Shown: positions 25,101-38,621 of the stretch, in pieces
Numbering within the stretch: the stretch's first letter is position 1
Layout: each line of letters starts with the position of its first letter
Assembly: GCA_963930655.1 (NCBI GenBank)
Contig: OZ005612.1
Span: 16,187,001 to 16,251,000, forward strand
Source of the DNA: Myrica gale
Taxonomy: Eukaryota; Streptophyta; Magnoliopsida; Fagales; Myricaceae
DNA length: 64,000 bases
Direction: 5' to 3'
Made by a program: the position numbers and the translations under genes
Notes under the pieces: model-generated
Seen by the model: the letters and a program-made list of their open reading frames with translations, nothing else
Databases searched by the model: none
What the model was told of the DNA's origin: nothing

Positions 25101-28100
25101 GCGAGTGTGTTGTGCTGATTTAATGTCGTCACAACTTGCTGAATGGGTTATTGCCATGGTGGGATTAGAAAAATAAGGTGGTGGTGACTGCTACAGATCT
25201 CAATTAGAAGGCAAATGGTTTGAAGGATTGTTTTGAAGCCTATAGTGCTGTTAGTCTTGTCTATGGATGACATGCTGCCTGCTCATTTTGCTACCAAGGG
25301 GAACCATCGAGATTCACTATCGTCCTCATGTTGCATTCCAATTCAGTATTTCAGTTTACTATCGTCGCATGATACTCTGTGTATTCTGTTCTGTAATTTA
25401 TGACGCATAGAATAATAGTTTTCTTAGGTGTGACTATTTTCACTAAACAGAAAAGCTCATTGAGAAAAGAAAATCTTCTTTTTACTCATGTTTGCTTTCC
25501 ATATACTTATTCTTACCTTCATTTTTTTTCTCTGATGCAGATTGAGAAGCCCTTACAGAAACATGGTGGCAGGCTTGAGCACAATGAAAAATACTGTGGT
25601 TCATGTTATGGTGCAGAAATGGTACAATTGATCATCTGGTATCCCTTGTGTTGCTACATTTTCTTTTAATAATTTCTCAAGCATGCAACATTGCTAGATA
25701 TTAGGGTAAATGCGGAACATCAAGCTGGTTAACTAGAAAATCTTCTGGATTTGTGGCATTCTTGTGGATATGAACCATGAATATCTTGGATTTTGGTAGT
25801 GCTGCGTGGCTAATTTTCATTATGAGAATCCTTTTGAAATGTAATGTGTTCATTTCCCTTGCTCTCTCTTTTGCAGTACGATGATGATTGCTGTAACTCA
25901 TGCGAAGAAGTTAATGAAGCATATAAGAAAAAAGGTTGGGCAGTAACAAATATGGATCTGATAGACCAGGTTAGTTTGTAGTCTACCTTTTCAGGGCATT
26001 TTTTGGTACAGACTCACATTTTTTCTTGGATCGTAAGAGTAAAATTAAGGTCACCCATGTTTGATATTTGTAATAGTCAACAGAATATATTAGAGTTTCT
26101 ATTGTGGAATTGGATAAGTGGTTTCTATCATTGCTGAATCTTAAGCTAAATATCTGTTTGTGGAATATTTCAGTTCCCAAGCTAAGGGAGTGTTTTCTGC
26201 AGCTTTATATTGTTTTGGAGTTTCTTATTCGTCCTCAGTTTTACAGTGCGAACGAGAAGGTTTTATCCAAAAAGTGAAAGGTGAAGAAGGTGAAGGATGT
26301 AATGTATATGGATCACTTGAAGTTAATAAAGTCGCTGGAAATTTTCATTTTGTACCTGGGAAAAGCTTTCATCAGTCAAATTTTCATGTGTATGATTTGC
26401 TGGCTTTGCAAAGGGATAGTCATAATGTAAGATTATCTTGGTCCTATTAGTTCTTTTGTTAAAAAAAAAAAAGGCAATACTTTTATTGTGATTTTTTAAA
26501 TAATTTTTTCATTTTTCTTTGAATTTTATTTTTATTATGCGTGATACAGATAAGTCATAGGATCAACAAATTGGCTTTTGGTGACCACTTCCCCGGCTTG
26601 GTAAATCCCCTTGATGGGTAATATTTTCTTTCTTATCCTACACAGCTAATTACATGCCCAGAAATGCTTGACATATTTTCTATGGTTCATTAATGTCATA
26701 CTGAGTCAAATTGAATAAAGTCAGCAATGTTATTGAATGAGATGTGCTGATCACTGGTTGTGGCTGCATCCTATTTGAAATTTGAAATTGTATTTCCTAT
26801 GCACCATTTTTTTCTTCGTGGTTGCTTTCTGTGTACTCTTGCATCTTGTCTTTCTTCCTCTTCTTGATGCAACATGTATCTACATCAAAAAAGGAAGTGT
26901 TATACTGAGCAGAATTTTGTGTCGTAAATAATCTTTTTTTAGTAACGTAAATAACCCTCTAAAGTCTAATCAAAGCAAAAATATTGAATTTGAGAGCATT
27001 ATGTTTGCTTTAATATTTTATATACGTTTTTCTAACTCACGAATGCCTTTTCAGGGTACATTGGGTGCCTGAAACATCAAATGGTATGTACCAGTATTTC
27101 ATCAAGGTTCGTATATGTTCATGTTACGTTTTTGTCTTTCAGGTTTCATGAACAATGTTGAATGGTTTATTCCTGTTTATAGAAGATATATTATTTTGAT
27201 GTTGTATCGTGAAAACTTAGTGATATCTTACTTAAAATCAAGAACTTTCAATTAATATCTGAAAAAAATAATGATTGGAAATCTGCAGCTATCATAACAT
27301 ATAACACCTAAGTTTTTCCATGGAAATCATTGTAGGGTATTAATTTCTTTAACCCATTTGAAGAATGCTGTCCTATTTTAAAAGAATGTCAAGTATTAAT
27401 AGAAATATTATTTTGCTTTGACTCATATTAGCAAAGCAATGGGTTCCCACTTGCATTGTTTGTAGTTGGAATCAGCATCATTTATAAGAGGAAATCATTG
27501 TGGCAGTTTGGAGTGTCTGATTGAAGGATTTTGGACTTTAGTTTCTATGGCTATAATTTCGAAATGGATTATTGGAAGGTGACCTGAGTCAGGGACTGAG
27601 CTAGGGGGCTGGCGGATGGGGCCCCAGCTATACCAAAAATCCTTCGAATTTTTTTCCCCTTTAGTGAATTTTTTTAATGATTTTCTTGTATTTTGTCCCC
27701 CCAAAATTTATTTATGTGTAACTGGCCCTCCTAAGATTCAATCCTGGGCTTCATCCCTGACTTGTGTGTTTGTAGTTTATACATGAATGCATGTGCCTCT
27801 GTGCTTCAAGGTTTACCCCTATATGCATTGGTGCTCTCATAATTATCCCATATTCTTAAGCAAAGATCTTTAGACTTATTCGTTTTAAATTTTGCAGGTG
27901 GTTCCTACTATATACACCAGCATTAAAGGTCATACTGTCCAGTCAAATCAGGTACCTGTGAAACAAATTGAAGATGACACATTCTTCTTCCTTTATATAA
28001 TTGATTAGATTACATCATGCCCTGAGATGCACCTTCAATCGTGTTTTGCAGTATTCTGTGACAGAGCATTTGAGGACCGCAGATGTGGGTTATTCGCAGT

Positions 28101-29493
28101 CTCTTCCAGGAGTTTTCTTCTTTTATGATATTTCTCCAATTAAGGTAGTATCTTTGTCCCTTGCTACCAGGCTATATGAAAATAGGTTCTGGAATCTTTC
28201 ATGTCGTATGGGTTCTGTAGGCATTATTGATGAAAGATTTTCTAGTTTGTTTTTATTCTCTTCTTTTTTCTTTTTCCACTTCTATATTTGTTTTCCGTCA
28301 AGAGAAAAATTCTATGTACATATCATCGTAGCTGCATCCACACTGATATGAGATCACCACATATGGACAACGACCAAAAAGAATAAAATCTGTGGATGCA
28401 GTGAAAGTGAGGTAGATTAGAAACACTTTACGCTTGTTTACAGGTAGAAAATGTGCGGGCCTCTGTTATACTGAATGTGGTGATCCCAAAGCATCTTTCA
28501 TGGGGCTCAGTTGCTTTGAAAAAATTTGAAAAGTAATTAGAAGCTCTTTGCACTTCTTTGGTTGATAAAAGATAAAGCATACTGTTATGTAATTGAGATA
28601 AACTCCAAAATTGTCTGCATCATGTTGCAGATCTTTTACTTATATTTTTAATCGTGGTGCAGGTGACCTTTAAAGAGGAGCATGTTCCATTTTTACATTT
28701 TATGACCCATATTTCTGCAATAATTGGAGGTAACTTTATCTCTGTCTCAGTCTCTCTCTCTCTCTTCTCTCTATCCCCTCCATCGTGTGTTCTACTGGTG
28801 AGAGATTTTGATAGTTTTCAGCTCACACCAGATAAAGCTCATGTTTCTGATATCGTACTTGACTAAATCATTGCTTTTCAGGTGATGGTGCATTTTTTCC
28901 CTTAGATTATTTTATAAATTTTTCTTTTTTATAAGTAAATGATTATATCAAAGAAGAAAGAAAATTCATTGCCAAATTACTAGAGAGAAATTGTAAAATT
29001 ACCATTCTAGACAGAATCCAGAAAAAGAAGCTGAATAAGTTAATAACAACACGGGCCCCTCCCTGTCCACTGAAAAACCTGAAAATTTAACTTAGGTACC
29101 TCCATCTTGATGGGTTCTAAAAATCTATTTCTCTAATAAGGTGATCTATGTCAGACATAAGGGCACTAATATATAATCACAGCTCTAATGAGATGGAGCT
29201 TATGTTTGGGATCCGGCAATACATCAGTGACTATTGGAGTAATTAGGCCTATAATTTATTCCAGTATTGGATTTATTATGATCATTGGAGGACTTTTCAA
29301 AACATTCAAGGCAAGGAACACAAATTGGGCACATATAAACATTTCTCCCCGTTTGTTGTTCATTTAATAATGTAATTGTATTACTTGCGATCTCTCATCT
29401 CTTATACCTCTTTGCGTAGGTATTTTCACTGTTGCGGGAATAATAGATTCATTCATCTATCATGGTCAGAAAGTGATCAAGAAAACAATGTGA
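22160..29493 (+). CDS. ERGIC3: ERGIC3-like ER-Golgi intermediate compartment / COPII-vesicle protein
   Basis: Membrane protein cycling between ER and Golgi as a cargo receptor. Thirteen exons join in phase: 22160-22301, 23379-23452, 23759-23842, 23995-24075, 25541-25621, 25877-25969, 26247-26426, 26550-26617, 27055-27106, 27898-27951, 28052-28144, 28663-28729 and 29420-29493, totalling 380 residues (about family length). A cytosolic N-terminus (MDKVLHKLRNLDAYPKINED) precedes a membrane helix (GLITLVSLVVMFLLFFSEL). The lumenal domain carries YCGSCYGAE and DDDCCNSCEEV cysteine motifs and PGVFFFYDISPIKV. A second helix (HFMTHISAIIGGIFTVAGII) precedes a short cytosolic tail ending KKTM. The tail is several residues shorter than in Arabidopsis (from memory). 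Introns carry a LINE fragment, a hAT MITE and another LINE-like remnant, with no damage to the exons. Confidence 0.94.
24247..24845 (-). mobile_element. 5'-truncated LINE (non-LTR retrotransposon) fragment with zf-RVT region
   Basis: A minus-strand ORF (24323-24826) encodes the C-terminal zinc-binding region of plant LINE reverse transcriptases: RASFFVWEATHGSILTTDNL, a CYLCKCAGESVEHILLHC Cys/His cluster, ARELWSLV, and IWWILWRERNERCFEG. The T-run at about 24247-24257 is the poly(A) tail on the minus strand. Everything 5' of the C-terminus is missing. It sits inverted in ERGIC3 intron 4. No target duplication was found. Confidence 0.85.
27590..27759. mobile_element. hAT-type MITE in ERGIC3 intron 9
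   Basis: Termini CAGGGACTGAGCTAGGG and CCTGGGCTTCATCCCTG form imperfect inverted repeats beginning CAGGGA, typical of hAT elements. The 8-bp flanks ACCTGAGT (27582-27589) and ACTTGTGT (27760-27767) match at 6 of 8 positions, as expected for an old 8-bp target duplication. No coding capacity. Confidence 0.7.
28915..29200 (-). mobile_element. Possible LINE 3' remnant in ERGIC3 intron 12
   Basis: Begins 'tttttataagtaaatgattatatcaaag', resembling an inverted LINE 3' terminus (poly-A, then TTATCA-like sequence) as in the clearer copy at 24,247. No coding similarity remains. Extent is approximate. Confidence 0.3.
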
Positions 29494-30433
29494 ATCGGCA
29501 AATATAGCCTGATATTTTTGGCAATTCTGCACGTGTTGCTGTAATATGGTAGTTGGCTTCTGCAGGAGACATTTGTGGCATAGACAAATCATTCAATCAT
29601 TTTGTCGCGAGGGTGGTGGTTGTTATATCCATGAGACTTATATGCACACTTGATTTTTCATAAGGAAATGAGGTCAAAATTCATATTTCTGTTGCCTCAG
29701 TTGCTAATCATTTGGAGCGGTAGTTGTCAATTCATTTTGCTTGAAAATTAGATCGCGTTTCCCATCTTAATGGAGTCAAAGGGTCAAATAATTCCTTTTG
29801 GATCCGGTGCATATATCCACTCAAGCGACTATCGGATATGCAACCGAAATTCAGCTAACATTCGCTTGCATGTTATATAGGTGGTTACCAAGAAGTGCTC
29901 TCAAGATATTGACGGCTGGTGATGGTGGGACTCTCCCATAAATGTCAAAAATAGCCGTTTGCTTCTGGCTAGTGGCTACTTCTCTTATGCAGGCGTAAAT
30001 AGCGATTGCACTTATCTTCATGGTTTTAAAATGGGAATGAAATATGAGCAGGTAGCCTGTTCCCTCTGCCTTGTTTCTAATATATTCTACCTCATCGACC
30101 ATCAATACCTCGTCTGGGATAATCTTACGTACGACTAGCTGATTGAGATTCTCCATTTGGTAAAACTGACGTATGCTTAGGCTTCTCAACGATCGGGTCT
30201 AGACAAATGGAGAAAGTTCCTTTCCAAGTCATAAAAATAAGAGAGGAGCCTTTCATCGTTTTTCTTTTTTCTCTTTTCTTTTTGCTTTGAGTATGATAGT
30301 AGTTAAAATAACAAGAACATAACTTATCCTATTTGGAGAATGCAGTACTTTGGAATATGCCAAAATGAATTTGAAGAACAAAATGAATATAACGGCCTAG
30401 GAAGAAAATAGTACAGAAAAGCAACTCTCTGTG
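29494..30433. other. Convergent intergenic region
   Basis: Separates the 3' ends of the ERGIC3-like and PHP-domain genes. A minus-strand open frame of 112 codons (29851-30189) has no family resemblance that I can see and begins with a non-ATG codon (first internal Met 11 codons in), so it is not called as a gene. Confidence 0.5.
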
Positions 30434-33400
30434 CTATTTGATCTCGATAGGAACCTGAATTCCTCCCTGATTACTTGAGATATGGGAAAGCTTCAACCTG
30501 ATGGCTTCAAACTCCGCAGTTTGACTCTCTTCATTGGTCAACCACAAAGACAAGCAACGATCAACCAAGTCTTTATCACAATTCAAGGAACCTGCTTTGA
30601 AAATCCGGGTCCTCCCAAATCTTGTAATCCTAGCTAGATTTGATTCAGAAGGCTCCTCAGCATAGCTCCCTAAAATATCCCTGATGGCGCCACACCAGAT
30701 TGGCCGAGCTACCTTAAGGAAGTCATGAACAGCCATTACTGGAAGGTTCACACTTCCAAGTTCAGACTCACCCTGCCCACCTCTTCCATGAAAATCTGAT
30801 CCTCCAAGCTTCAAAAGACCATGAGCGTCTGCTAGTTCACTGTACACTGTTGAACAAACACGTGAACAACAATACAAGTACCGGATGAAGAATATACTCA
30901 AAAGGATGAGGCTCCATGAGTTTCAATTATATGAATTTCCATCCTACTACCAGCATAATAGGATCATGGTCTGGTCAACAAGGCTCTCTAGTGTATAGAG
31001 CATACAAAAACAGATTGTTGGCTATTTCAGGCAAATGATCCTCAGAGTTCTCTCCATTCATTAAGAACTATGATGGACGCATTCTCATGCCAATGTTTTC
31101 GAGAGATTTGTTGCACATAATAGTGGAAGCCTGATGTTTTACAGAAGAACAAAAAAGAATAAAAAAAAACACCGAGCAAAATGAAGAAGATACCTGCTAG
31201 TTTCCCATCACTTCTGTAAACCTCCATCCCATGAAGGCCAGCCGCTTTCAGCTTCCTGATAATGGAATCAGGATTTTTCAGTGCCCACGGATGAGCTAGT
31301 ACCGCCACGCCTCCTGTATTACATATCAACTGAATTGCATCCTCTGAAAGAGGCTCACTTCCACTGAAACCATATATGACATAAAACCTCAATAAAAGAT
31401 ATGCATCAAGAATAACGAAGAAACACTTAATGATAAGCCTAGAATATTACGTAGAGTATGCGGGTCCACCATCGAAAAGATATCGGGCAAAAGCTTGTTT
31501 CAGATTTTCTACATAACCTGCTTCAACCATAGCACGGGCCACATGCATTCTCCCAGGAGCAACTCCCTGGCCTGCTATCCTAGCGATATGCTCCCACTTA
31601 AGAGGTAGCTTAAGCTTGTTCAGTTTTGACACCATGCTCTTCGCACGGAGGAATCGTCCATCTCTTATAAGACCCAAGAACTTTTCCAACTCCTCAGACC
31701 TTGCTGGTCCACAGCTGCTATAATATGCAAGGATGTGCACTGGTTCCTCTAGTTCAGACTCTCCACTGTTGATCAATTCAAAAAACATCACAGGCATACA
31801 AAAAGGAATGGAAGAGGATAAATCCTCACAACTAAGATGCTTCTTGAAATTCTAAGGATTTAAAATCACAGACATGGTTTTACATAAAAAAAAAAGGGGA
31901 GAGAAAAACTCCCACAGCTTTCACCTAGCAAAGCCGCTAAAAACCACAAGTACATGCACATATCGGTTGATATGTTTGCATGTATAAGCCTTCTAAAGTC
32001 CTATATTCAGAAACCTACCTCGGAGAGGACATTGTACTGATTTCAACACCAGGAATAATCTTGATGCCAAATCTTCGAGCAGCTTCTACAGCCTCAGGGA
32101 TGCCTGACATTGTGTCATGATCTGTCAGAGCAAGAACTTTCACCTGTTATGAGCATATTAATTAATAAATTGCAAAAATCTTATAAAGTGTTCAAGACTC
32201 AAAATATCAGAATAGATCACGGATAACATAACATACAAACTTTTGAAAGCAGTTTGAAGTTCACTTGCACACAGAGTCCCATAAAATTCCCTCTTTCTCT
32301 AAATGTTCATGCCCAGTCATTTTACTATTATCTCTAGTTTGGAAACCATGGATAACTAAGAAGTCTGTGTTCAATTTTAAATAATAATTTTGACAGGTGT
32401 GACAAGCACATCCAAGCTGAAGAGAAAGAAAGAAAAAAAGAAGCTAATTGTAGTTTCTTCAGTTTATGTGAATTATAACCTCTACCAGCTCTTCTCTCAA
32501 GTACCTCGAAAAAGTTGCCTTGCTGCCCTAACCATGTAATAACTAAGTCCTCTTGATAGATCAGTGCCAGTCATTTAACAAGAACTCTAACAGCAGAAAT
32601 TGCATGTGAACACCGGCTTTTCCGCAAATATGGTACTAGCTAAGCCAAAATTCGCTGTACCTTGACCAAGCTAAATTCACCCAAATGTTTTTCAATAGAT
32701 TCAGAAATTAGTTGGGCTGAGGTTGATCAAGCATACGTAATAGGTTCAAAAACAGCAAGGTTCCACAAGCTAGGGTTGTTCTCATCCAGTTTCTGGGCTT
32801 GGTCCAGGAGAAAACAATTTGATTTTCACAGCCAGCAGTAAAAATGACTGGTTAACTAATCAAAACTGAAGGTCCATCAGAATCCAGATCCCGGGAAATT
32901 CTAAAATCTACTATATAGACTCACAATTTCTTCTCTGCATCTGTTTATGTTTACATGTATTGGCCCTCCAATGATACAAAAGAAACACAAATCTGACCTC
33001 CAACCAACATAAACTTGTAGCATGCTTTTTTGGTTTATAGATATCATCAAAATCTTTTGCCTCAAACCATGTAAACCTGAACCACTTCTACAACTAAACA
33101 AAGCCGTATCCCAATTAAATCAGGGCGGATCCATTTTTGGTTAATCAGGATTGGTCATATCTGTCCTTTTCCACTCTTGTAGTCTATCAAAATTCATACA
33201 TGTACCTCTCCATTTATCACATCCTTCTTCACTAGGTACCAATGTTTTTTCAAGAGATCCCTCTGTCTTCTCAATTTTTTCACTTAAAAACTTAGACTCA
33301 TTGGTGCACAAATCACTCACCATTGAACATGTCCAAATGAAAGTTTAATGACTGCCTTTCATCTTCTTCAATAGGGACCACTCCCCTCATCTTTTGCTCA

Positions 33401-34647
33401 ATAGGCGCTAATCATAAAAACTTGAACTACTTACATTCATAAACAAAGGAGAGCTTTCTCAAGGGTTAGTGTAAAAGAAACGCACATTCACTTACATACA
33501 AAGACATGAGAGAGAGAGGGAGGGAGAGAGGGAGGGAGAGAGAGAGAGAGAGACACTGGGTCAATAGTTTCCTGAAGTTTGACAATTCATTTCTTAAAGA
33601 ACTTTATTTCCTGCATCAAAGGGGGCTGACCAGTTTCTCAAATCTATCCCCGGAAGAAAACCCCGACAGGGACAGCAGACCTCTAGATTGAGCTTGTCCT
33701 GATTTGCGTCCTTAACCAATTGCACTTTTCACATTCTTAAAGATATATGTTTGCCCCTTCACCGCAAAAATGTACTAAGTGACACCTTCAATAGCACCTT
33801 CAAACGTTTCTGATTTACTTCATTACACCACAGATTCAGACGCTGTTTCTTATCACTATGAGTAGAAATTAAGACAAAATTGTAGTCCATGACGATGATT
33901 AGGGAATATTGTCTAACATCTTTGAGGATGGTAAAGGAATGAAATTTGATGACAATAATGAATTTGCAACTTTACCTGCTATAGCTATAAAAGAGACCTA
34001 TTGTTTAAGACAGCGACCATACAGTCCAGGGTAGTTTCCCAGAGAACAAAAAAAAAAAAGAAAAAAAAGAAGCAATCCTCTTACAGACTGAATGCGAATG
34101 CAGCCGAGCCTATAATACTTTCAAAGAACAAATTCATAACTCACAACATCACAAAATCCGAAGGAGAGAATTTACCGTCTAAAGTGTTCCCGCATGTCAT
34201 TCCAAATCTATGGAACAATCGAAAAAAAGCATATTTACACAGACAAAGCAAACCCATGCATTCGAAGTATAGAACAGCTAGAACAATTTCAAAGAAACTG
34301 ACCCCATTCCCATGAGCCCTCTCAACCAGCTTCACAGGCGACAAGAACCCATCACTGGATTTTGAATGCGAATGCAATTCGAACACCAACTTCTCCCCAC
34401 CTTTTCCCAGAGACTTCTGCACCCCAAAGTCATCCACAACAAAGGAAGCAGCAGAAGGGGGCAAGGAGGAAGGCTGATCCAAGAACACCCATTCACTCAC
34501 AGACTTGAAAGCCAGAGTCTGTTCTGCGGTCATCTTCTTCTTGCTCCCACCACGCTTCTTCTTCTTCTTATCTTTTGCTTTCTTCGAGTTATGGCTACTG
34601 CAATTGGAATTGCTGATGGTCTGAAGCAGGTGGCCGTCCCCCGCCAT
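30434..34647 (-). CDS. PHP-domain metal-dependent phosphoesterase
   Basis: Member of the polymerase-and-histidinol-phosphatase superfamily, related to bacterial RNase AM / 3',5'-nucleotide phosphatases. Five exons join in phase: 34303-34647, 32019-32143, 31451-31765, 31194-31363 and 30434-30846, giving 455 residues. After a Lys-rich N-terminus (KKAKDKKKKKRGGSKKK) come the PHP motifs: ELHSHSKSSDG (motif I), LALTDHDTMSG (motif II), IIPGVEIS (metal Glu), VAVLAHPWA (motif III) and LGGSDFHG (motif IV). All expected His/Asp/Glu metal ligands are present, so it should be active. The start at 34647 (MAGDGHLL) is preferred over an in-frame ATG-like start 201 bases upstream. The substrate in plants is not known to me. 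Intron 1 is 2.16 kb and has a GA microsatellite. Confidence 0.92.
33507..33555. repeat. (GA)n / GGGA microsatellite in PHP-gene intron 1
   Basis: Interrupted GA and GGGA units over about 49 bases. Confidence 0.85.
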
Positions 34648-37085
34648 TGCGCCCAAGGAAAGAACTTCGATCTCGTGGGGTTTTGGATTATTTAGGACAT
34701 TAGGGTGTTTCTGGAGTATCCGTTGGCTATTGCTATAGGCTATAGGATAGATAAAATCAATAGACGGGTACCAGGATGGTTGAGGATCTCCTAAAAGGAC
34801 AATCTTTCGTATTACAGGTGTCCTCACGCTTACGCTTGGTCCAGACATGCGTACTCCGTTACTTTTTTTTTTTTTTTATGCGTACTCCGTTACTTACCTG
34901 GGCGGGGGGGTACGCGTGGTTAATGAAGCACGAAAAAGCACTGAGAAAATTCTTAAGATCTGGACCGCCCATGTGAAATAAAGGGCAGAGATGTATCAAT
35001 TCATCCATGTTTTCTAAACTCAAAGGTCATTTTGGTTAATGATTTTAAAAATATTTTATAATTTAAACATGATTTTTTTATCCGCAAAATGTTTCAATTT
35101 TCAATAAAAAAAATTCTATCTAACTTTAAAAAGGAATTTTTTTAGCAAAACAAAAAGTTGCTGTATCTAAAAGTTAAGCATTGATGTTGTGAGATAAAAT
35201 AGTGAAAGACACGGTTTAGACCCTAAACTTACATAGAGGGGGTGAATAGTAAGTTAAAAATTTCAGCACAATCTATTTCACTCTAATGCGAAAAATCTTA
35301 TACAAATTTTAGCACAAAGAATATATTGAATCTGTCCAGATCTGGAAAATATCACACAACCATATTAATGACAGAAATTCAATATATATAGTCAATTTAA
35401 ACTCTTCTAAGATTACTTAGACAATATCACAACCACTTGGAGTGTAGAAAATATTTGAGCTAATCTTTTAAACCAAGAAACACAACCAACCTACCAAGAT
35501 TCGAATTTATATTATGTTAATCAATTACCAAGCAAATATAAAAGGAAGTGAAACGCAAACAATCACACAAACGCAAGAGATTGTTTACGAAGTGGAAAAC
35601 TCTTTGAAAGAACTCTTTCAAAAGAAAAAATCATTTCGGGCTCACCGCCGATTAACCAATCCACTAAATGAGAGATACACTTACAGTCGGTGACTTTGTA
35701 TACCACGAAACCTTTACTACTTAACAAATCCAGAAAGAAGCAATTCGAATGACACGTTCGAACCCATACCAAGCGGTAGAATCCAAAACCTTTAGATTTC
35801 TCTCACTTAAATGAATCTTGATCAAACAAACTTGCTTCAGGACGATTGGAACTCCAATCGACAAACACCGGAACTCCGATGTTTTACCCACTGCCACAGT
35901 GGGTTTTCTTGGTGGTGATTAGCTTCTTCAACATCACTTGATGGAGGACAACCAAAATCTTGATTATTCAAGTCTTCAAGAACAACCTTCTCTCGAATCT
36001 TCACCAATCTCTCTCTAGAAGCCTTCGAACTATTTCAGATCTATTTCTCTTCTATTTTCGTCGAAGTCTGTATGTCCAGCGACTCAAAAAACCTTTTTAA
36101 ATGACTGGATAAAGCAACGCAAAATGTCACTTATTAATTTTCCCGTGTTTGGGCTTGAGCCTTAAGTTAGCTCCAAATTACAACGTGAATTCTTCAAGCT
36201 CGCGTCAAGCTAGCCCGACCAGCACTTAACCACTTTAACAGCTTTATAACTTCCAGATTTCTTCACAAACGAACTCTTTCATCTGTTAATCACTTTAACA
36301 ACTTTCATATTTCTTCACAACTGAATCCTTTCAACTGAAACACATTTACTTGATCATCCACATCCAAGACACATTTCTTTACAATGTACATGTCACGAAA
36401 TAAAGCCAACATCTAACTTTAGGAACTAACAATATATATATATATATATATATTTTATCTGGGCAATTTCTCCTGAATATGCTTGGATGCTTTGGACTGT
36501 ATGATGTGCAGGTGCCTACTTCCTTTTGGCCATTGCATACGATAAAGCGCGGCTTGATTTGATTTATTTTGTCTGCTAGAATAGATGATATATTTTGTTC
36601 TCTCTAGTTGCAAATTGCTGCGATTGGCTTTGGCTTACCCAGAAAAATAAAATAGACAAATGCATGCATGCAACATATATATATATTAGAGTACGGATTT
36701 GTTGAAGGAGAAGAAAAGGGGAAATGGTTATGCTTTGATGTATTTTGGTATATACTGAAAAAACGCTGATACGCGAAGTGTGGTAGGGCTTCTCGATCAT
36801 CAAAGAGTAGTTGATACGTTCTTGGAAGAACGCTAACAATCTGGATCCCAAAAAAGTTTTACCTTGATAATTGCCTTGAACGGAGATATTGAACTTAATG
36901 CCAATCTATTGACTGGGTCCCTACTACACACGATTTACAGGGTGAGCATATGCGACTAAAAGTATGCAAGTATGCAACAACAATACTCCTGTTTATCACT
37001 TGCAGCGAATACCTACTGAGTAGAGAATGTGCCCATAGGCCGTAGCTGGCCGGAGACTCTTACACAGAAAAAGCCTTCGATCCAT
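34648..37085. other. Intergenic region with LTR-like sequence
   Basis: Holds the promoter of the PHP-domain gene, a T-run (34863-34878), the LTR-like block listed separately (about 35,185-36,430) and AT microsatellites near 36,432 and 36,675. No gene seen. Confidence 0.5.
35185..36430. mobile_element. Possible solo LTR / non-autonomous LTR retrotransposon remnant
   Basis: The sequence around 35,235 ('catagagggggtgaatag') and the right part ('ggaactaacaa', 36,420) resemble the ends of plant LTR elements I have seen, and the interior has no ORF. No PBS, PPT, second LTR or clear target duplication could be shown, so the call and the ends are tentative. Confidence 0.33.
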
Positions 37086-37094
37086 TTTATTTTT

Positions 37095-37214
37095 GGGAAA
37101 TGCTGGGCATCCAGCCAGCGTCCGCTGGCTGGCCTGGAGCGAGGCCCAACACTTCTCTTGTGTACCGGTCGATTCTCCCATTTTTCCCTTTTAGTTTTAG
37201 ACTGGATTAAATAA
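37095..37214 (+). repeat. Left terminal inverted repeat of the Mutator-like element
   Basis: Pairs with 44527-44647 at roughly 80 percent identity by eye. Outer end GGGAAATGCTGGGCATCC, inner end near TTTTAGACTGGATTAAA. Confidence 0.75.
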
Positions 37215-38621
37215 AAGTTTTTATCCCTCCTCAAATGCCGCTCTTTCTCTCCTCATTTGGCTTAACCCTCATTTCAAACACGAATTCTCCTTCTCGAGCT
37301 CTTTTTCTCCCTCAGACAAAGAAAACTACCTCCTCAACTGTGGCTCACCCACCAACACTACACTCGATAACCGACTCTTTCTTGCAGATTCAACCAAAGC
37401 CGGTTCGGATTCCCTCTCAGCAGGCCAATCCATTTCGGTCCTAAACCAAAACCCACCTCGAAATTCACCAGCAATTCAGGCTACAAATTCAACATCAAGA
37501 AAAATGGGACACACTTGGTACGTTTCCATTTCTCTCCCTTTGTAGCTCGAGGTTTTGATTTAACTTCAGCAAATTTTAGTGTTATGGTTAATGGGATTTT
37601 GATCCTGAGTTTCTTTACTTCTTGTATATGCATATTTAACTAAATACAATGTGAAAGGATAGAGGAAAAACATAAAAGCATATGTCTTACTCCTGTAAAT
37701 TTATAGGTTTGGGAGAGAATCTTGTGGCTCTTCATCCCACGAATGAAGTGAGTTAAATGTACCTGAAATTTGATAGAATTTGCTTGAGGGAAGCTGCTTC
37801 CTATAATTAGGATACTGGACTGTAGTTTGAGATCAGGAACAAGAGGAAGAATGAAAGTGCCAGAGCATCTATTTTGAAAAGGAAAATTTTATGGTCCAGA
37901 ATAATTGAAAAGTAGATGCTTTATTTGCTCCCCGTATAGCAAACCAAGGGGCATCAATATGTTCAAAAAGCATTCATGCTCTACGATTATGTTTTTGCAT
38001 CACCAAGGGCTTCAATGTCGAATCTTTAAAGCATCTAGATGTCTTTCATGTTGACAGGTTTGGTAGGATATAATGCTCCTTACTTTGGGTAACTGACAAC
38101 CCAGAAGGAAGAATTACTTAAATTATATATTTGGCACAAGTGTATCTGTATCTAATAAACCAATGAAAAGCTTAGTTAGTTTGAAGACCACTGGGGTACT
38201 TCAGAAAAGTGTGGGAAGTTCATGATCAGATCCTCTGGTGTTCAAATTGTTTAAAAGCATCATAATATTTCTGGCAGCAAGAACCAAAAGGAACTGCCCT
38301 GCTGCTTTTTAGGGAATCATCTTTCAGATTTTGAATATTATTCTGAGTATTGCTCTCTAGTGTAGTAAAGTCATTGAGAAGAGGGACATTTTTATTTGTA
38401 CATCATCTTCATCTTGGATAATGCTATGATGTGTGGATTCCTTTCCCCTTCCCCCAAATTAACCAAGATAATATATATATGCGTCTTTGGTGTGCTAACA
38501 CAATGAGAGTGGATATCATTCTTTTCTGTTAAATTTTTGGAGATAGTATGCGTCTTTGGGTGCTATGATCATGTGAGCTTGGGAGTTAGGTAATGTTTAC
38601 AGCATTAATCCTGATCTCTGT

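Noticed and set aside
29851-30189. 112-codon minus-strand frame between ERGIC3 and the PHP gene
   Set aside because: Non-ATG start and no similarity to any family I know; kept only as a note in the intergenic entry.
34648-34848. In-frame upstream extension of the PHP-domain protein by 67 codons
   Set aside because: The extension has no family similarity and reads through probable promoter/leader sequence; MAGDGHLL at 34647 fits better.
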